Source: JBFKPQ01 sp041628225
GTDB lineage: Bacteria; Actinomycetota; Acidimicrobiia; Spongiisociales; JAENVV01
Assembly: GCA_041628225.1 (NCBI GenBank)
Contig: JBFKPQ010000153.1
Coordinates: 1 to 5,794 of the forward strand
Length of the DNA stretch: 5,794 nucleotides
Reading direction: 5' to 3'
Positions 1 through 4,986 of the stretch are shown here, one piece after another. The notes under the pieces are model-generated. The model saw only the letters and a list, made by a program, of their open reading frames with translations. It was not told the DNA's origin and ran no database searches. Numbering within the stretch: the stretch's first letter is position 1; every line of letters starts with the position of its first letter. The position numbers and the translations under genes are program-made.

Positions 1-428
1 ACGCCCTCGGGATCGGGGATGTCGCGGTAGTGGGACTGACCGAGCTCACCGGCTGATTCGAGGAGAAGGTCACCCGACCGGAAGACGCGCTCGCCCACCG
101 TCTGCGAGAACTGGACGTCGTTGATCACCTCGAGCGGGATCTCCTTGCCCGCTCTCGCCAGGACTCCCGAGCGCGTGATGACGCGCTCGTTCGTGATGAT
201 GTAACGCGTGAACCACCATCGGACGAGCGGTACGGCGGTGACCACGACCGCGAGGAGCACACCACCGGCGACACCCCACGCGAGGCGGTCCGTGACGACC
301 CCGGCGACGATACCGGCGATCAGCAAGACGTCTCCTACGAGTACGGGCATGAGTACGGCCTTCCAGTGGGGCCGGAACTCGCGGACCACGGCCTCGCCGT
401 CGCTGAGCAGTTTCGATGGATACGGCAC
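1..428 (-). CDS. PH domain-containing membrane protein (DUF304/bPH2), C-terminus outside window
   Basis: The reverse strand is open from a GTG at 428 to the window edge, giving 142 codons and no stop. The N-terminus reads MPYPSKLLSDGEAVV, followed by FRPHWK. I recognise this as the usual opening of actinobacterial DUF304/bPH2 proteins. Two hydrophobic stretches, at about residues 24-46 and 50-70, would form a membrane hairpin. They are followed by the PH-like part, with RYIITNERVITRSGVL at about 75-90 and IPLEVINDVQF at about 97-107. In this family the PH-like domain sits at the membrane and its ligand is generally unknown. The GTG start was chosen because it fits the family N-terminus and lies 7 bases after a TAGCTT -10 hexamer. 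No in-frame ATG or good Shine-Dalgarno lies upstream. The gene lies downstream of the hairpin region on the same strand, so it could also be read from that RNA's promoters. Confidence 0.85.
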   Translation of the reverse strand, partial: MPYPSKLLSDGEAVVREFRPHWKAVLMPVLVGDVLLIAGIVAGVVTDRLAWGVAGGVLLAVVVTAVPLVRWWFTRYIITNERVITRSGVLARAGKEIPLEVINDVQFSQTVGERVFRSGDLLLESAGELGQSHYRDIPDPEG

Positions 429-435
429 GACGTGG

Positions 436-441
436 AAGCTA
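436..441 (-). promoter_or_regulatory. Candidate -10 hexamer (TAGCTT) of the PH-domain gene, leaderless type
   Basis: The minus-strand TAGCTT matches TANNNT and ends 7 bases before the GTG at 428. This would place the transcription start at or next to the start codon. No convincing -35 is visible 17 bp upstream. Confidence 0.4.
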
Positions 442-474
442 CTCGGTATGGGCGACTCAGGGGGGTGCAGGCGC

Positions 475-525
475 GAGAAACCCCGAGGGAGCCTTGGCCG
501 AAACCGCCGCCCTCTCGGGGTTCTC
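475..525 (-). other. Long imperfect stem-loop between the hairpin array and the PH-domain gene
   Basis: AACCCCGAG at 479-487 pairs perfectly with CTCGGGGTT at 514-522. The stem extends inward through 488-489 with 511-512 past a one-base bulge at 513. It extends outward through 475-477 with 523-525 past an extra A. The 20-odd-base interior can form a small UUCG hairpin (496-505). It is the strongest long-arm stem in the region and sits about 50 bases before the PH-domain start codon. It could end the minus-strand RNA or act as an attenuator. No T-run follows it on the minus strand, so a classical intrinsic terminator is not supported. Confidence 0.5.
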
Positions 526-918
526 ATGTCCGTTCGCTGCACCCGGCCCGAAGGCTGGGTCCGACGTACGGACCGACGTGGCCCGAAGGCCTCGTCACCT
601 GGTCGACGCTGCCGAAGCAGCACCGTCCAGATCCGGCTTCCGTCTCCGCCGTTGCCGGCGACCCGGTGAGCCGACTCGTTGCTCGCACGGTTTCCCCGAA
701 GGGTCTCCGCCCGAACCTCGAGCTGCTCCTCTCGGAGCGACCGCCTCCCGCCGGCATCCCGAAGGACGCTCGCCGTGAGCCGGCATCCCTTCCGACTCGC
801 TCCGGCCCGAAGGCCGAAGCCACCCGGTTGGGTCGTTTCCCGAAGGAAACGTCCCTCTGCGGGGTCGGACAAAACCGAAGTTCACGTCCGTTGGCCGTCT
901 GCCCGAAGGCATTCGGCC
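496..918 (-). repeat. Array of UUCG-tetraloop hairpins
   Basis: Arms in plus coordinates: 541-548/553-560 (8 bp, one G-T); 575-583/588-596 (GACG and GGCC arms around a T-T mismatch); 608-612/617-621 (5 bp); 688-696/701-709 (CCC/GGG, a 3x3 internal loop, then CGG/CCG); 754-759/764-769 (one A-C, a G-U on the minus strand); 799-807/812-820 (CGGCC/GGCCG then GCT/AGC); 830-840/845-855 (7 perfect bp, a T-T, 3 more bp); 866-875/880-890 (CGGAC/GTCCG and AAC/GTT); 893-903/908-918 (TGCC/GGCA, a 2x2 internal loop, GGCCG/CGGCC). A weak one lies at 496-505 and an outlier at 1213-1230. Except in the weak one, each loop is CGAA on plus, closed by C-G, which is C(UUCG)G on minus, the exceptionally stable RNA tetraloop. 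Spacing is irregular, mostly 28-63 nt. Confidence 0.7.
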
Positions 919-945
919 CACCGCCGAGGTGGTGGCCGGCGCCTC

Positions 946-959
946 CCCGGTCTCCCGGC
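946..959 (-). repeat. 14-bp direct repeat, copy 1 (GAGA-loop hairpin)
   Basis: CCCGGTCTCCCGGC is identical to 1226-1239. On the minus strand it contains CCGG-GAGA-CCGG, a 4-bp stem closed by a GNRA tetraloop. It lies about 40-55 bases after the predicted RNA-A start. Confidence 0.6.
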
Positions 960-1006
960 TCGGCTCCCGCCTCGTCTTCCCGGGTTGCCCCGTTCCAACG
1001 GTGTGA

Positions 1007-1035
1007 AACGTATCCACTCGTCCGACGTGTTGCAA
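1007..1035 (-). promoter_or_regulatory. Candidate promoter of RNA-A (-35 TTGCAA, 17-bp spacer, -10 TACGTT)
   Basis: On the minus strand TTGCAA (plus 1030-1035) and TACGTT (plus 1007-1012) are separated by exactly 17 bp, the sigma-70-type optimum. The -10 matches the actinobacterial TANNNT form. The predicted start is near 1000, about 8 bases before the first GNRA hairpin (981-992). An equivalent pair with the same spacing occurs 298 bp away. Confidence 0.5.
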
Positions 1036-1054
1036 GCCGCAGAGCTGCCTAGAT

Positions 1055-1091
1055 TTCGCGACTTGGCAAAAGAATTCGCGACCCGTGTCAC
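1055..1091. repeat. Paired TTCGCGAC boxes plus GTGTCAC, copy 1
   Basis: TTCGCGAC occurs at 1055-1062 and again at 1075-1082, a centre spacing of 20 bp or about two helical turns. GTGTCAC follows at 1085-1091. The boxes lie upstream of the minus-strand promoter at 1007-1035 and look like binding sites for a regulator. TGCAAGCC at 1031-1038 is also shared with the second copy at the same offset. Confidence 0.6.
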
Positions 1092-1147
1092 CTGCGCTTT
1101 GTTGGGTGCAGAAGGCTTCGGTTGCGCAAGAGCCGGGGTTAAACGCA

Positions 1148-1197
1148 GGAAGCCCCGCTGAGATCTCGGCCGAGGCCGCTATCCCCTCAGGGCTTCC
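1148..1197 (-). other. Long bulged stem-loop in RNA-B
   Basis: GGAAGCCC (1148-1155) pairs with GGGCTTCC (1190-1197). After a three-base bulge (1156-1158), TGAG (1159-1162) pairs with CTCA (1186-1189). The apical part contains the 10-bp palindrome CTCGGCCGAG (1165-1174). A competing pairing exists between CGGGG (1134-1138) and CCCCG (1153-1157), so the RNA could switch between two folds. This overlaps nothing protein-coding that I accept. Confidence 0.5.
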
Positions 1198-1225
1198 CCG
1201 CTTACCGGCACTCCGAACCCGAAGG

Positions 1226-1239
1226 CCCGGTCTCCCGGC
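1226..1239 (-). repeat. 14-bp direct repeat, copy 2 (GAGA-loop hairpin)
   Basis: This is an exact copy of 946-959, about 60-72 bases after the predicted RNA-B start. Its CCGG at 1227-1230 overlaps the outer arm of the UUCG hairpin at 1213-1230, so the two folds are mutually exclusive as drawn. Confidence 0.6.
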
Positions 1240-1304
1240 AGCTTCCGATGAACCCTCTCGGTTTCACCAGTCCGCCTCGGGGTTTCCCCCGCTGCGGTTC
1301 AATC

Positions 1305-1333
1305 AAAGTACCTCACCCACCTCGGGGCTGCAA
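1305..1333 (-). promoter_or_regulatory. Candidate promoter of RNA-B (-35 TTGCAG, 17-bp spacer, -10 TACTTT)
   Basis: On the minus strand TTGCAG (plus 1328-1333) and TACTTT (plus 1305-1310) have a 17-bp spacer. Every element lies exactly 298 bp from its counterpart in the 1007-1035 copy, although the spacer sequence has diverged. The predicted start is near 1298, about 7 bases before the GAAA hairpin at 1278-1291. Confidence 0.5.
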
Positions 1334-1352
1334 GCCCACCGCCTGGTTAGTT

Positions 1353-1404
1353 TTCGCGACCTGAGAACAGTTTTCGCGACCTGCGCGAACTACAAACGTG
1401 TCAC
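1353..1404. repeat. Paired TTCGCGAC boxes plus GTGTCAC, copy 2, between divergent promoters
   Basis: TTCGCGAC occurs at 1353-1360 and 1373-1380, again 20 bp apart, each preceded by TT. GTGTCAC follows at 1398-1404, 15 bp further away than in copy 1. This copy lies between the minus-strand RNA-B promoter and the plus-strand nuclease promoter. If both starts are right, a protein bound here could control both directions: the boxes are about 47-74 bp upstream of the nuclease start and about 55-82 bp upstream of the RNA-B start. Confidence 0.6.
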
Positions 1405-1414
1405 TCGCCTGTCG

Positions 1415-1420
1415 TATAGT
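1415..1420 (+). promoter_or_regulatory. Candidate -10 hexamer (TATAGT) of the nuclease gene, leaderless type
   Basis: TATAGT is close to TATAAT and ends 6 bases before the ATG at 1427, so transcription would begin at the start codon. No good Shine-Dalgarno is present. No clear -35 sits 17 bp upstream, and the paired TTCGCGAC boxes lie just beyond that position. Confidence 0.55.
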
Positions 1421-1426
1421 GCGCAC

Positions 1427-2212
1427 ATGGAACGACTCTCTCCGAGCCGTGCGAGCGATTTCAAGGTTTGTCCGCAGCTGTTCAAGTTTCGATCGATCGA
1501 CAAGCTCCCGGAACCGGCGACCGTGCACCAGGCGCGCGGCACCACGGCCCACCTCGCACTCCAGAATCTGTACGATCTCGAGCCGGCCGACCGGACGCCT
1601 GATGCCCTGTACGACCTGTTCCGCGCCGCCTGGTCCGAGCTGCGCGGGACCGAGGAATACGCCGAACTGTTCGGCTCCCTCGAAGACGAACGAGCCTGGG
1701 GGCTCGAGAGCATGGAACTGCTCGCCAACTACTTCTCCGTGGAGGATCCTCTCTCGGTCCACCCCTTCGAGCGCGAACTCGACATGATCGAAGATCTCGA
1801 CGGCATCACGATCCGCGGCATCCTCGACCGGATCGACGAGCTGGACAACGGCGATCTCGTCATCACGGACTACAAGACCGGAAAAGCTCCGCCGGAGCGG
1901 TACGCACTCCCCGCGTTTTTCGCCCTGAAGATCTATGCGCTCCTCATCCGGCGCCGCCTCGGCCGCACGCCCGTCGAGTTGCGTCTGCTCTATCTGAACG
2001 GTCCGACCCTGTACCGACTCCCGGTGACCGACGCCCAGCTCGACGCCATGGACCAGCAACTGCGGGCGCTGTGGGCGACCATCGAGACGGCCATCGAACG
2101 CAACCATTTCCCGACCCGGGTCGGCCGGCTCTGCGACTGGTGTTCGTTTCAGGACATCTGCCCCGCCTGGCAAGAACTCCCCGAGCCGCAGACGGCGGCG
2201 GCCGCGTCCTGA
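1427..2212 (+). CDS. RecB/Cas4-type PD-(D/E)XK nuclease with probable Fe-S cluster
   Basis: The product of 261 residues is a stand-alone RecB-family (PDDEXK_1-like) nuclease domain, expected to cut or resect DNA. Visible motifs are the N-terminal SPSRASDFKVCP (residues 5-16), GTTAHLALQNLY with His42 (38-49), GILDRID with Asp134 (131-137), and DYKTGK with Asp148 and Lys150 (148-153). Asp134, Asp148 and Lys150 fit the metal-binding and catalytic set. Cys15 plus Cys236, Cys239 and Cys245 (C-x2-C-x5-C) reproduce the one-plus-three cysteine arrangement that binds a 4Fe-4S cluster in AddB and Cas4 nucleases. No helicase domain is present. A longer in-frame start at 1085 is possible but would translate the hairpin region into low-complexity sequence. 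ATG 1427 starts at the family N-terminus and has the TATAGT box. No cas genes or CRISPR repeats are nearby, so a role in general DNA repair or recombination is more likely than adaptation. Confidence 0.87.
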   Translation: MERLSPSRASDFKVCPQLFKFRSIDKLPEPATVHQARGTTAHLALQNLYDLEPADRTPDALYDLFRAAWSELRGTEEYAELFGSLEDERAWGLESMELLANYFSVEDPLSVHPFERELDMIEDLDGITIRGILDRIDELDNGDLVITDYKTGKAPPERYALPAFFALKIYALLIRRRLGRTPVELRLLYLNGPTLYRLPVTDAQLDAMDQQLRALWATIETAIERNHFPTRVGRLCDWCSFQDICPAWQELPEPQTAAAAS

Positions 2213-2229
2213 GTAACCGACCGGGCCTG

Positions 2230-2245
2230 GCCGGGCCGCCCCGGC
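2230..2245 (+). terminator. GC-rich hairpin after the nuclease gene, possible terminator
   Basis: GCCGGG (2230-2235) and CCCGGC (2240-2245) form a perfect 6-bp stem with a 4-base loop, 18 bases after the nuclease stop codon. There is no T-run. Such U-less hairpins are often proposed as terminators in high-GC actinobacteria, but the call rests on position and stability only. Confidence 0.3.
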
Positions 2246-2274
2246 ACGACCGGGCCCCCGAGAGCTGCCACCGG

Positions 2275-2280
2275 TAACGT
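2275..2280 (+). promoter_or_regulatory. Candidate -10 hexamer (TAACGT) of the ATP-grasp gene, leaderless type
   Basis: TAACGT matches TANNNT and ends 6 bases before ATG 2287, the same spacing as at the nuclease gene. The ATG has no Shine-Dalgarno sequence, consistent with a leaderless message. Confidence 0.45.
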
Positions 2281-2286
2281 CGGTCC

Positions 2287-3678
2287 ATGGACCTGACCGA
2301 GTACGTCCGACCGCACATCGCCGGCAAGCGGATCTTCTTCGCGGTCGATGCGCTGGCCGGAGCGACGTACCTCGCCGCCACCCTCTTCGAGTTGGGCGCT
2401 TCGGACGTCGGCATCATCTACGCGATCGAAGGCGTCGGCGATCTGCCCGAGAACGTGTCCACCTTCCACGTCCCCGTCGGCAAGTCCGACAACATCATGG
2501 GCGGCCTGCGCGCCTTCCAGACTGCCGTGCGGGAGTTGCAGCCCGAGGCGCTGGATGGTTGGGATCCCGAGCGCCGCGCGCTCGGTCTGGGCGGCCCGTT
2601 CGACCGCGACCAGCCGATCGCCGGCCGTTCGGTGCTAGGAGGCCGCCCCGATGCCTACGAGCGGCTCGAGGACAAGATGGTGGCGCCGGACCTGTGGGAT
2701 GCGGCGGGCATCGAGCAGGCTCCCTACGCACTCGTGCCGGCCGACGAGTCGGCCCTACGGGAAGCGGCCGCCTCGCTCGACCGGGAACTGGGCACGGTCT
2801 GGGTTGCCGACAACCGCGAAGGCTGGCACGGGGGCGGCGACTACCTCCGGTGGATCCCTGCGCGCCCTGACCGAGCGGCCATCGGGGCGGCCACCGAGTT
2901 CTTCACCGCGCACGCCGATCGTGTCAGGGTCATGCCGTTTCTCGAGGGTGTGCCCTGCTCGGTCCACGGGATGGTGGTCGGCGATCGCGTCCTGGCGTTT
3001 CGACCGGTCGAAATGGTGATCCTGCGCAAGCCGGCCGAGTCGGCGCTCCTCTACGCGGGTCTCGCCACGGTCTGGGACCCTCGTCCCGAAGACCGGGCCG
3101 CCATGCGCGCCATGGTGCGAGCCGTCGGAACCACCCTGTCTGAGCGAGCGGGCTATCGCGGGGCGTTCGGCATCGACGGCATCATGACGACCGACGGCTT
3201 CCGGCCCACCGAACTGAATCCCCGCCTGACCGGAGGTCTCGGCATACAGACGATGGGCTTGGAGAGCGTGCACCTCGGGATGATCAACCGGCTCGTGATG
3301 TCCGGCGCCCCACCCGACATCGACTGGCCGGCCCTCGAAGCGGCGGTCGTTGCCGCCGCCGACGAGCACCGGTCGAGCCGCTGCATCATGTCCTTCCAGA
3401 CCGATCCACCTCCATGGCAGCGGCTGGACCTGGCATGGACGGGACGAGCGTGGCGTGAGGTCGGTCCCGACGAGGCCGATGCCACCTTGCAGGCCGGCAA
3501 CCATCCGATGGGAGCCGTGCTCTTGTTCGAGGTGACCTCTGGTCGGGTCGTTCCTGGTAGGAGCCTCGGTCCGGCGGTGGCCGCGGCCGTGGATCTCGCC
3601 CGCGCCAAGGGCATGGACCTGCCCACGGTGGTGGCGGCGCAGGACGTACGCCCTGATGACGCGCAGCCAGAGCGGTGA
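2287..3678 (+). CDS. ATP-grasp domain protein, substrate unknown
   Basis: This 463-residue protein appears to be a complete ATP-grasp enzyme. The family uses ATP to form an acyl-phosphate and joins a carboxylate to an amine or thiol. Residues 1-125 form a pre-ATP-grasp region with a beta-strand-like start (KRIFFAVDALAG at 14-25). ERLEDKM (125-131) with Lys130 is a plausible ATP-binding lysine. MPFLEGVPCSVHG (216-228) matches the strand that positions the nucleotide. GAFGIDGIM (292-300) with Asp297, and TELNPRLTGG (308-317) with Glu309, Asn311 and Arg313, form the E-x-N-x-R metal-ATP site. About 100 further residues after position 360 have no motif I recognise. No signal peptide or membrane segment is visible. 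The gene follows the nuclease after 74 bp with its own promoter-like box, so a functional link is not implied. No biosynthetic partner gene lies nearby to indicate a substrate. Confidence 0.85.
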   Translation: MDLTEYVRPHIAGKRIFFAVDALAGATYLAATLFELGASDVGIIYAIEGVGDLPENVSTFHVPVGKSDNIMGGLRAFQTAVRELQPEALDGWDPERRALGLGGPFDRDQPIAGRSVLGGRPDAYERLEDKMVAPDLWDAAGIEQAPYALVPADESALREAAASLDRELGTVWVADNREGWHGGGDYLRWIPARPDRAAIGAATEFFTAHADRVRVMPFLEGVPCSVHGMVVGDRVLAFRPVEMVILRKPAESALLYAGLATVWDPRPEDRAAMRAMVRAVGTTLSERAGYRGAFGIDGIMTTDGFRPTELNPRLTGGLGIQTMGLESVHLGMINRLVMSGAPPDIDWPALEAAVVAAADEHRSSRCIMSFQTDPPPWQRLDLAWTGRAWREVGPDEADATLQAGNHPMGAVLLFEVTSGRVVPGRSLGPAVAAAVDLARAKGMDLPTVVAAQDVRPDDAQPER

Positions 3679-3682
3679 TCGT

Positions 3683-3696
3683 GCCGTCGAGTCGGC
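3683..3696. terminator. Short hairpin between convergent genes, weak bidirectional terminator candidate
   Basis: GCCG and CGGC flank a 6-base loop in the 24-bp gap between the convergent ATP-grasp and dehydrogenase genes. The stem is only 4 bp and has no T-run on either strand, so the support is mainly positional. Confidence 0.2.
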
Positions 3697-3702
3697 GTGA
3701 GG

Positions 3703-4983
3703 TCAGGGGTACACGCCGCGCACCAGCTTGGCCTGTGCCACCCGGGTGATGCCCCGGATGAGAGCCGCCGTGCGCATGTTCACCTTGTCGCGTTCGGCGA
3801 TCCCCAACACCTCGTCGAACGAACGGTTCATGATCTCCCGCAGGCGGCCAACGATCTCGTTCTCCGACCAGAAGTAGTTTTGAAGGTCCTGCACCCACTC
3901 GAAGTACGAGACGGTCACACCGCCGGCGTTGGCGAGTACGTCGGGCACGACGAACACTCCGGCGTCGTCGAGGATCTCGTCGGCCGCCAGCGTGGTGGGG
4001 CTGTTGGCACCCTCCAGAATGATGCGCGCCTTGATGCGTTCGGCGTTGTCTTTGGTGATGACGCCCTGCACCGCGGCGGGAATGAGCACGTCACACGGCA
4101 GCAGGAACAGCTCCTCGTTCGAGACGTGTTCGGCGTCGGGGAACCCGTCGAGCGTCCCGTTCTCGTCCAGATACTGGAGGACCTTGTTCAGTTCCAGACC
4201 GTCTTCACGGTAGATCCCACCCGTGACGTCCGACACGGCCACCACCGAACAGCCCATTTCGGCGGCGGCGATCGCCGCGTAGCGACCGACGTTCCCGAAG
4301 CCGTGGATGACGACTCGCGCTCCCTGGACGGGTAGGCCGACCTTGCTCGCAGACGACGGGAGGAGACTGACCACCCCTCTGCCTGTCGCTTCGCGGCGAG
4401 CTACCGAACCGCCCAGAGCCGGCGGCTTCCCCGTCACAACGGCGGGGGTCGCGTGGCCCTGGTGTTGACTGTAGGTGTCCATGATCCAAGCCATGGTCTG
4501 CTCGTTCGTACCGAGGTCCGGAGCCGGGATGTCCTTGTTCGGTCCGATGAAATTGATGATCTCCGCTACGTACCGGCGCGTCACGCGTTGCTGCTCGGAG
4601 CGGGAGAGTCCAGTCGGGTTGACGCGGACCCCGCCTTTGGCTCCACCGAAAGGCAGACCCACGATGGAGCACTTCCAGGTCATCAGCATGGCGAGGGCAG
4701 CGACTTCTCCGAGGTTCACATCCAGCGCGTAGCGAATGCCTCCCTTCGTCGGCCCCATCGTCAGAACATGCTGGACGCGATAGCCGTAGAGCGTGTCGAC
4801 CTCCGAGTAGTCGTCCCGCCGGAACGGAAACGTGACCACGAGCGATCTCTGTGGCTTGCGGAGCCGGTGCCGGATGTTCTCGTCGAGGTTGATGAGTTCA
4901 GCGACTCGGTCGAACTGGGCGACGGCTTCGTGGTACATCGGCGATTCCCATTCGAGGGCGCCGGGCGCGATACCGGATTCCAT
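3703..4983 (-). CDS. gdhA: Glutamate dehydrogenase (Glu/Leu/Phe/Val dehydrogenase family)
   Basis: The product of 426 residues is the full length usual for the small, hexameric, cytosolic class. These enzymes interconvert glutamate with 2-oxoglutarate plus ammonia using NAD(P). The catalytic domain shows GPTKGGIRY (77-85, Lys80), TWK with Lys104, LPFGGAKGGV (110-119, catalytic Lys116) and DIPAPDLGT (151-159, Asp156). The nucleotide domain shows HGFGNVG (227-233) and VAVSD (248-252, Asp252), then LEGANSPT (323-330) and NAGGVTVSYFEW (352-363, Ser359). All key family residues are present. The glutamate-type motifs favour glutamate over leucine or phenylalanine, but specificity and NAD versus NADP use cannot be settled here; the symbol is generic. 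ATG 4983 was chosen because a strong GAGGAGG Shine-Dalgarno lies 3 bases upstream. The gene is divergent from the DUF488-like gene and convergent with the ATP-grasp gene, so it is probably monocistronic. Confidence 0.95.
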   Translation of the reverse strand: MESGIAPGALEWESPMYHEAVAQFDRVAELINLDENIRHRLRKPQRSLVVTFPFRRDDYSEVDTLYGYRVQHVLTMGPTKGGIRYALDVNLGEVAALAMLMTWKCSIVGLPFGGAKGGVRVNPTGLSRSEQQRVTRRYVAEIINFIGPNKDIPAPDLGTNEQTMAWIMDTYSQHQGHATPAVVTGKPPALGGSVARREATGRGVVSLLPSSASKVGLPVQGARVVIHGFGNVGRYAAIAAAEMGCSVVAVSDVTGGIYREDGLELNKVLQYLDENGTLDGFPDAEHVSNEELFLLPCDVLIPAAVQGVITKDNAERIKARIILEGANSPTTLAADEILDDAGVFVVPDVLANAGGVTVSYFEWVQDLQNYFWSENEIVGRLREIMNRSFDEVLGIAERDKVNMRTAALIRGITRVAQAKLVRGVYP

Positions 4984-4986
4984 GGT

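Larger units (their letters stand above)
470..1000 (-). ncRNA. Candidate structured non-coding RNA (RNA-A), hairpin-dense, undescribed
   Basis: This stretch has no credible protein gene. Read as minus-strand RNA it folds locally into a nearly continuous row of hairpins. UUCG loops lie (plus coordinates) at 499-502, 549-552, 584-587, 613-616, 697-700, 760-763, 808-811, 841-844, 876-879 and 904-907. GNRA loops lie at 652-655 (GCAA), 730-733 (GAGA), 951-954 (GAGA), 965-968 (GGGA) and 985-988 (GCAA). Stem sequences differ between hairpins while the loops stay constant. That fits selection on RNA structure rather than simple duplication. A -35/-10 pair at 1007-1035 predicts a start near 1000. The 3' end is unknown; I placed it after the long inverted repeat at 475-525. 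It could be a free RNA, a long leader of the PH-domain gene, or an array of short structured repeats. I recognise no Rfam family. Confidence 0.42.
1093..1298 (-). ncRNA. Candidate structured non-coding RNA (RNA-B), tandem relative of RNA-A
   Basis: A -35/-10 pair at 1305-1333 predicts a minus-strand start near 1298. The first structure is a 5-bp hairpin at 1278-1291 with a GAAA (GNRA) loop. Next comes a hairpin at 1249-1266 with a GAGA loop: TGAA/TTCA and CC/GG pairs around one A-G mismatch. Then follow CCGG-GAGA-CCGG at 1227-1238, the UUCG hairpin at 1213-1230, which competes with it, and a long stem at 1148-1197. The order of GNRA hairpin near the 5' end followed by the 14-base CCGG/GAGA element is shared with RNA-A. 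The downstream end is set at the next promoter module only because no terminator is evident; transcription may continue into RNA-A. Confidence 0.35.

Noticed and set aside
558..574. Extra 6-bp hairpin GGTCCG/CGGACC between two UUCG hairpins
   Set aside because: It shares bases with the right arm of the 541-560 hairpin and has no special loop, so it is kept out of the tetraloop set.
822..833. ACCC/GGGT hairpin with GGTT loop
   Set aside because: It competes with the much stronger 830-855 stem, and its loop is neither UUCG nor GNRA on either strand.
208..1161. Several overlapping open frames of 69-228 codons on both strands in the hairpin region
   Set aside because: They are Arg/Pro/Ser-rich, have no family motifs, overlap in many frames and read straight through the stem-loops. 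High GC explains the lack of stops.
1108..1197. Resemblance of the GGAAGCCCC hairpin to the end of an IS200/IS605-type element (TnpB guide RNA region)
   Set aside because: No tnpA or tnpB coding sequence, no matching left end and no target site are visible. The similarity is limited to a short GC-rich string.
496..1230. CRISPR array or integron attC array
   Set aside because: There is no constant repeat with regular spacers, no R' and R'' core sites, and no cas or integrase gene. Only the tetraloop is constant.
1296..1304. GGTTCAATC resembling a tRNA T-loop
   Set aside because: The flanking bases do not form the 5-bp T-stem, and no anticodon or acceptor arms are found.
1085..1426. N-terminal extension of the nuclease from ATG 1085
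   Set aside because: The added 114 residues are low-complexity, cross the duplicated promoter boxes and precede the point where family similarity begins.
1313..2173. Long antisense frame opposite the nuclease, and a similar one at 2755-3504 opposite the ATP-grasp gene
   Set aside because: They are shadows of strongly supported genes in GC-rich codon usage, with no recognisable motifs.
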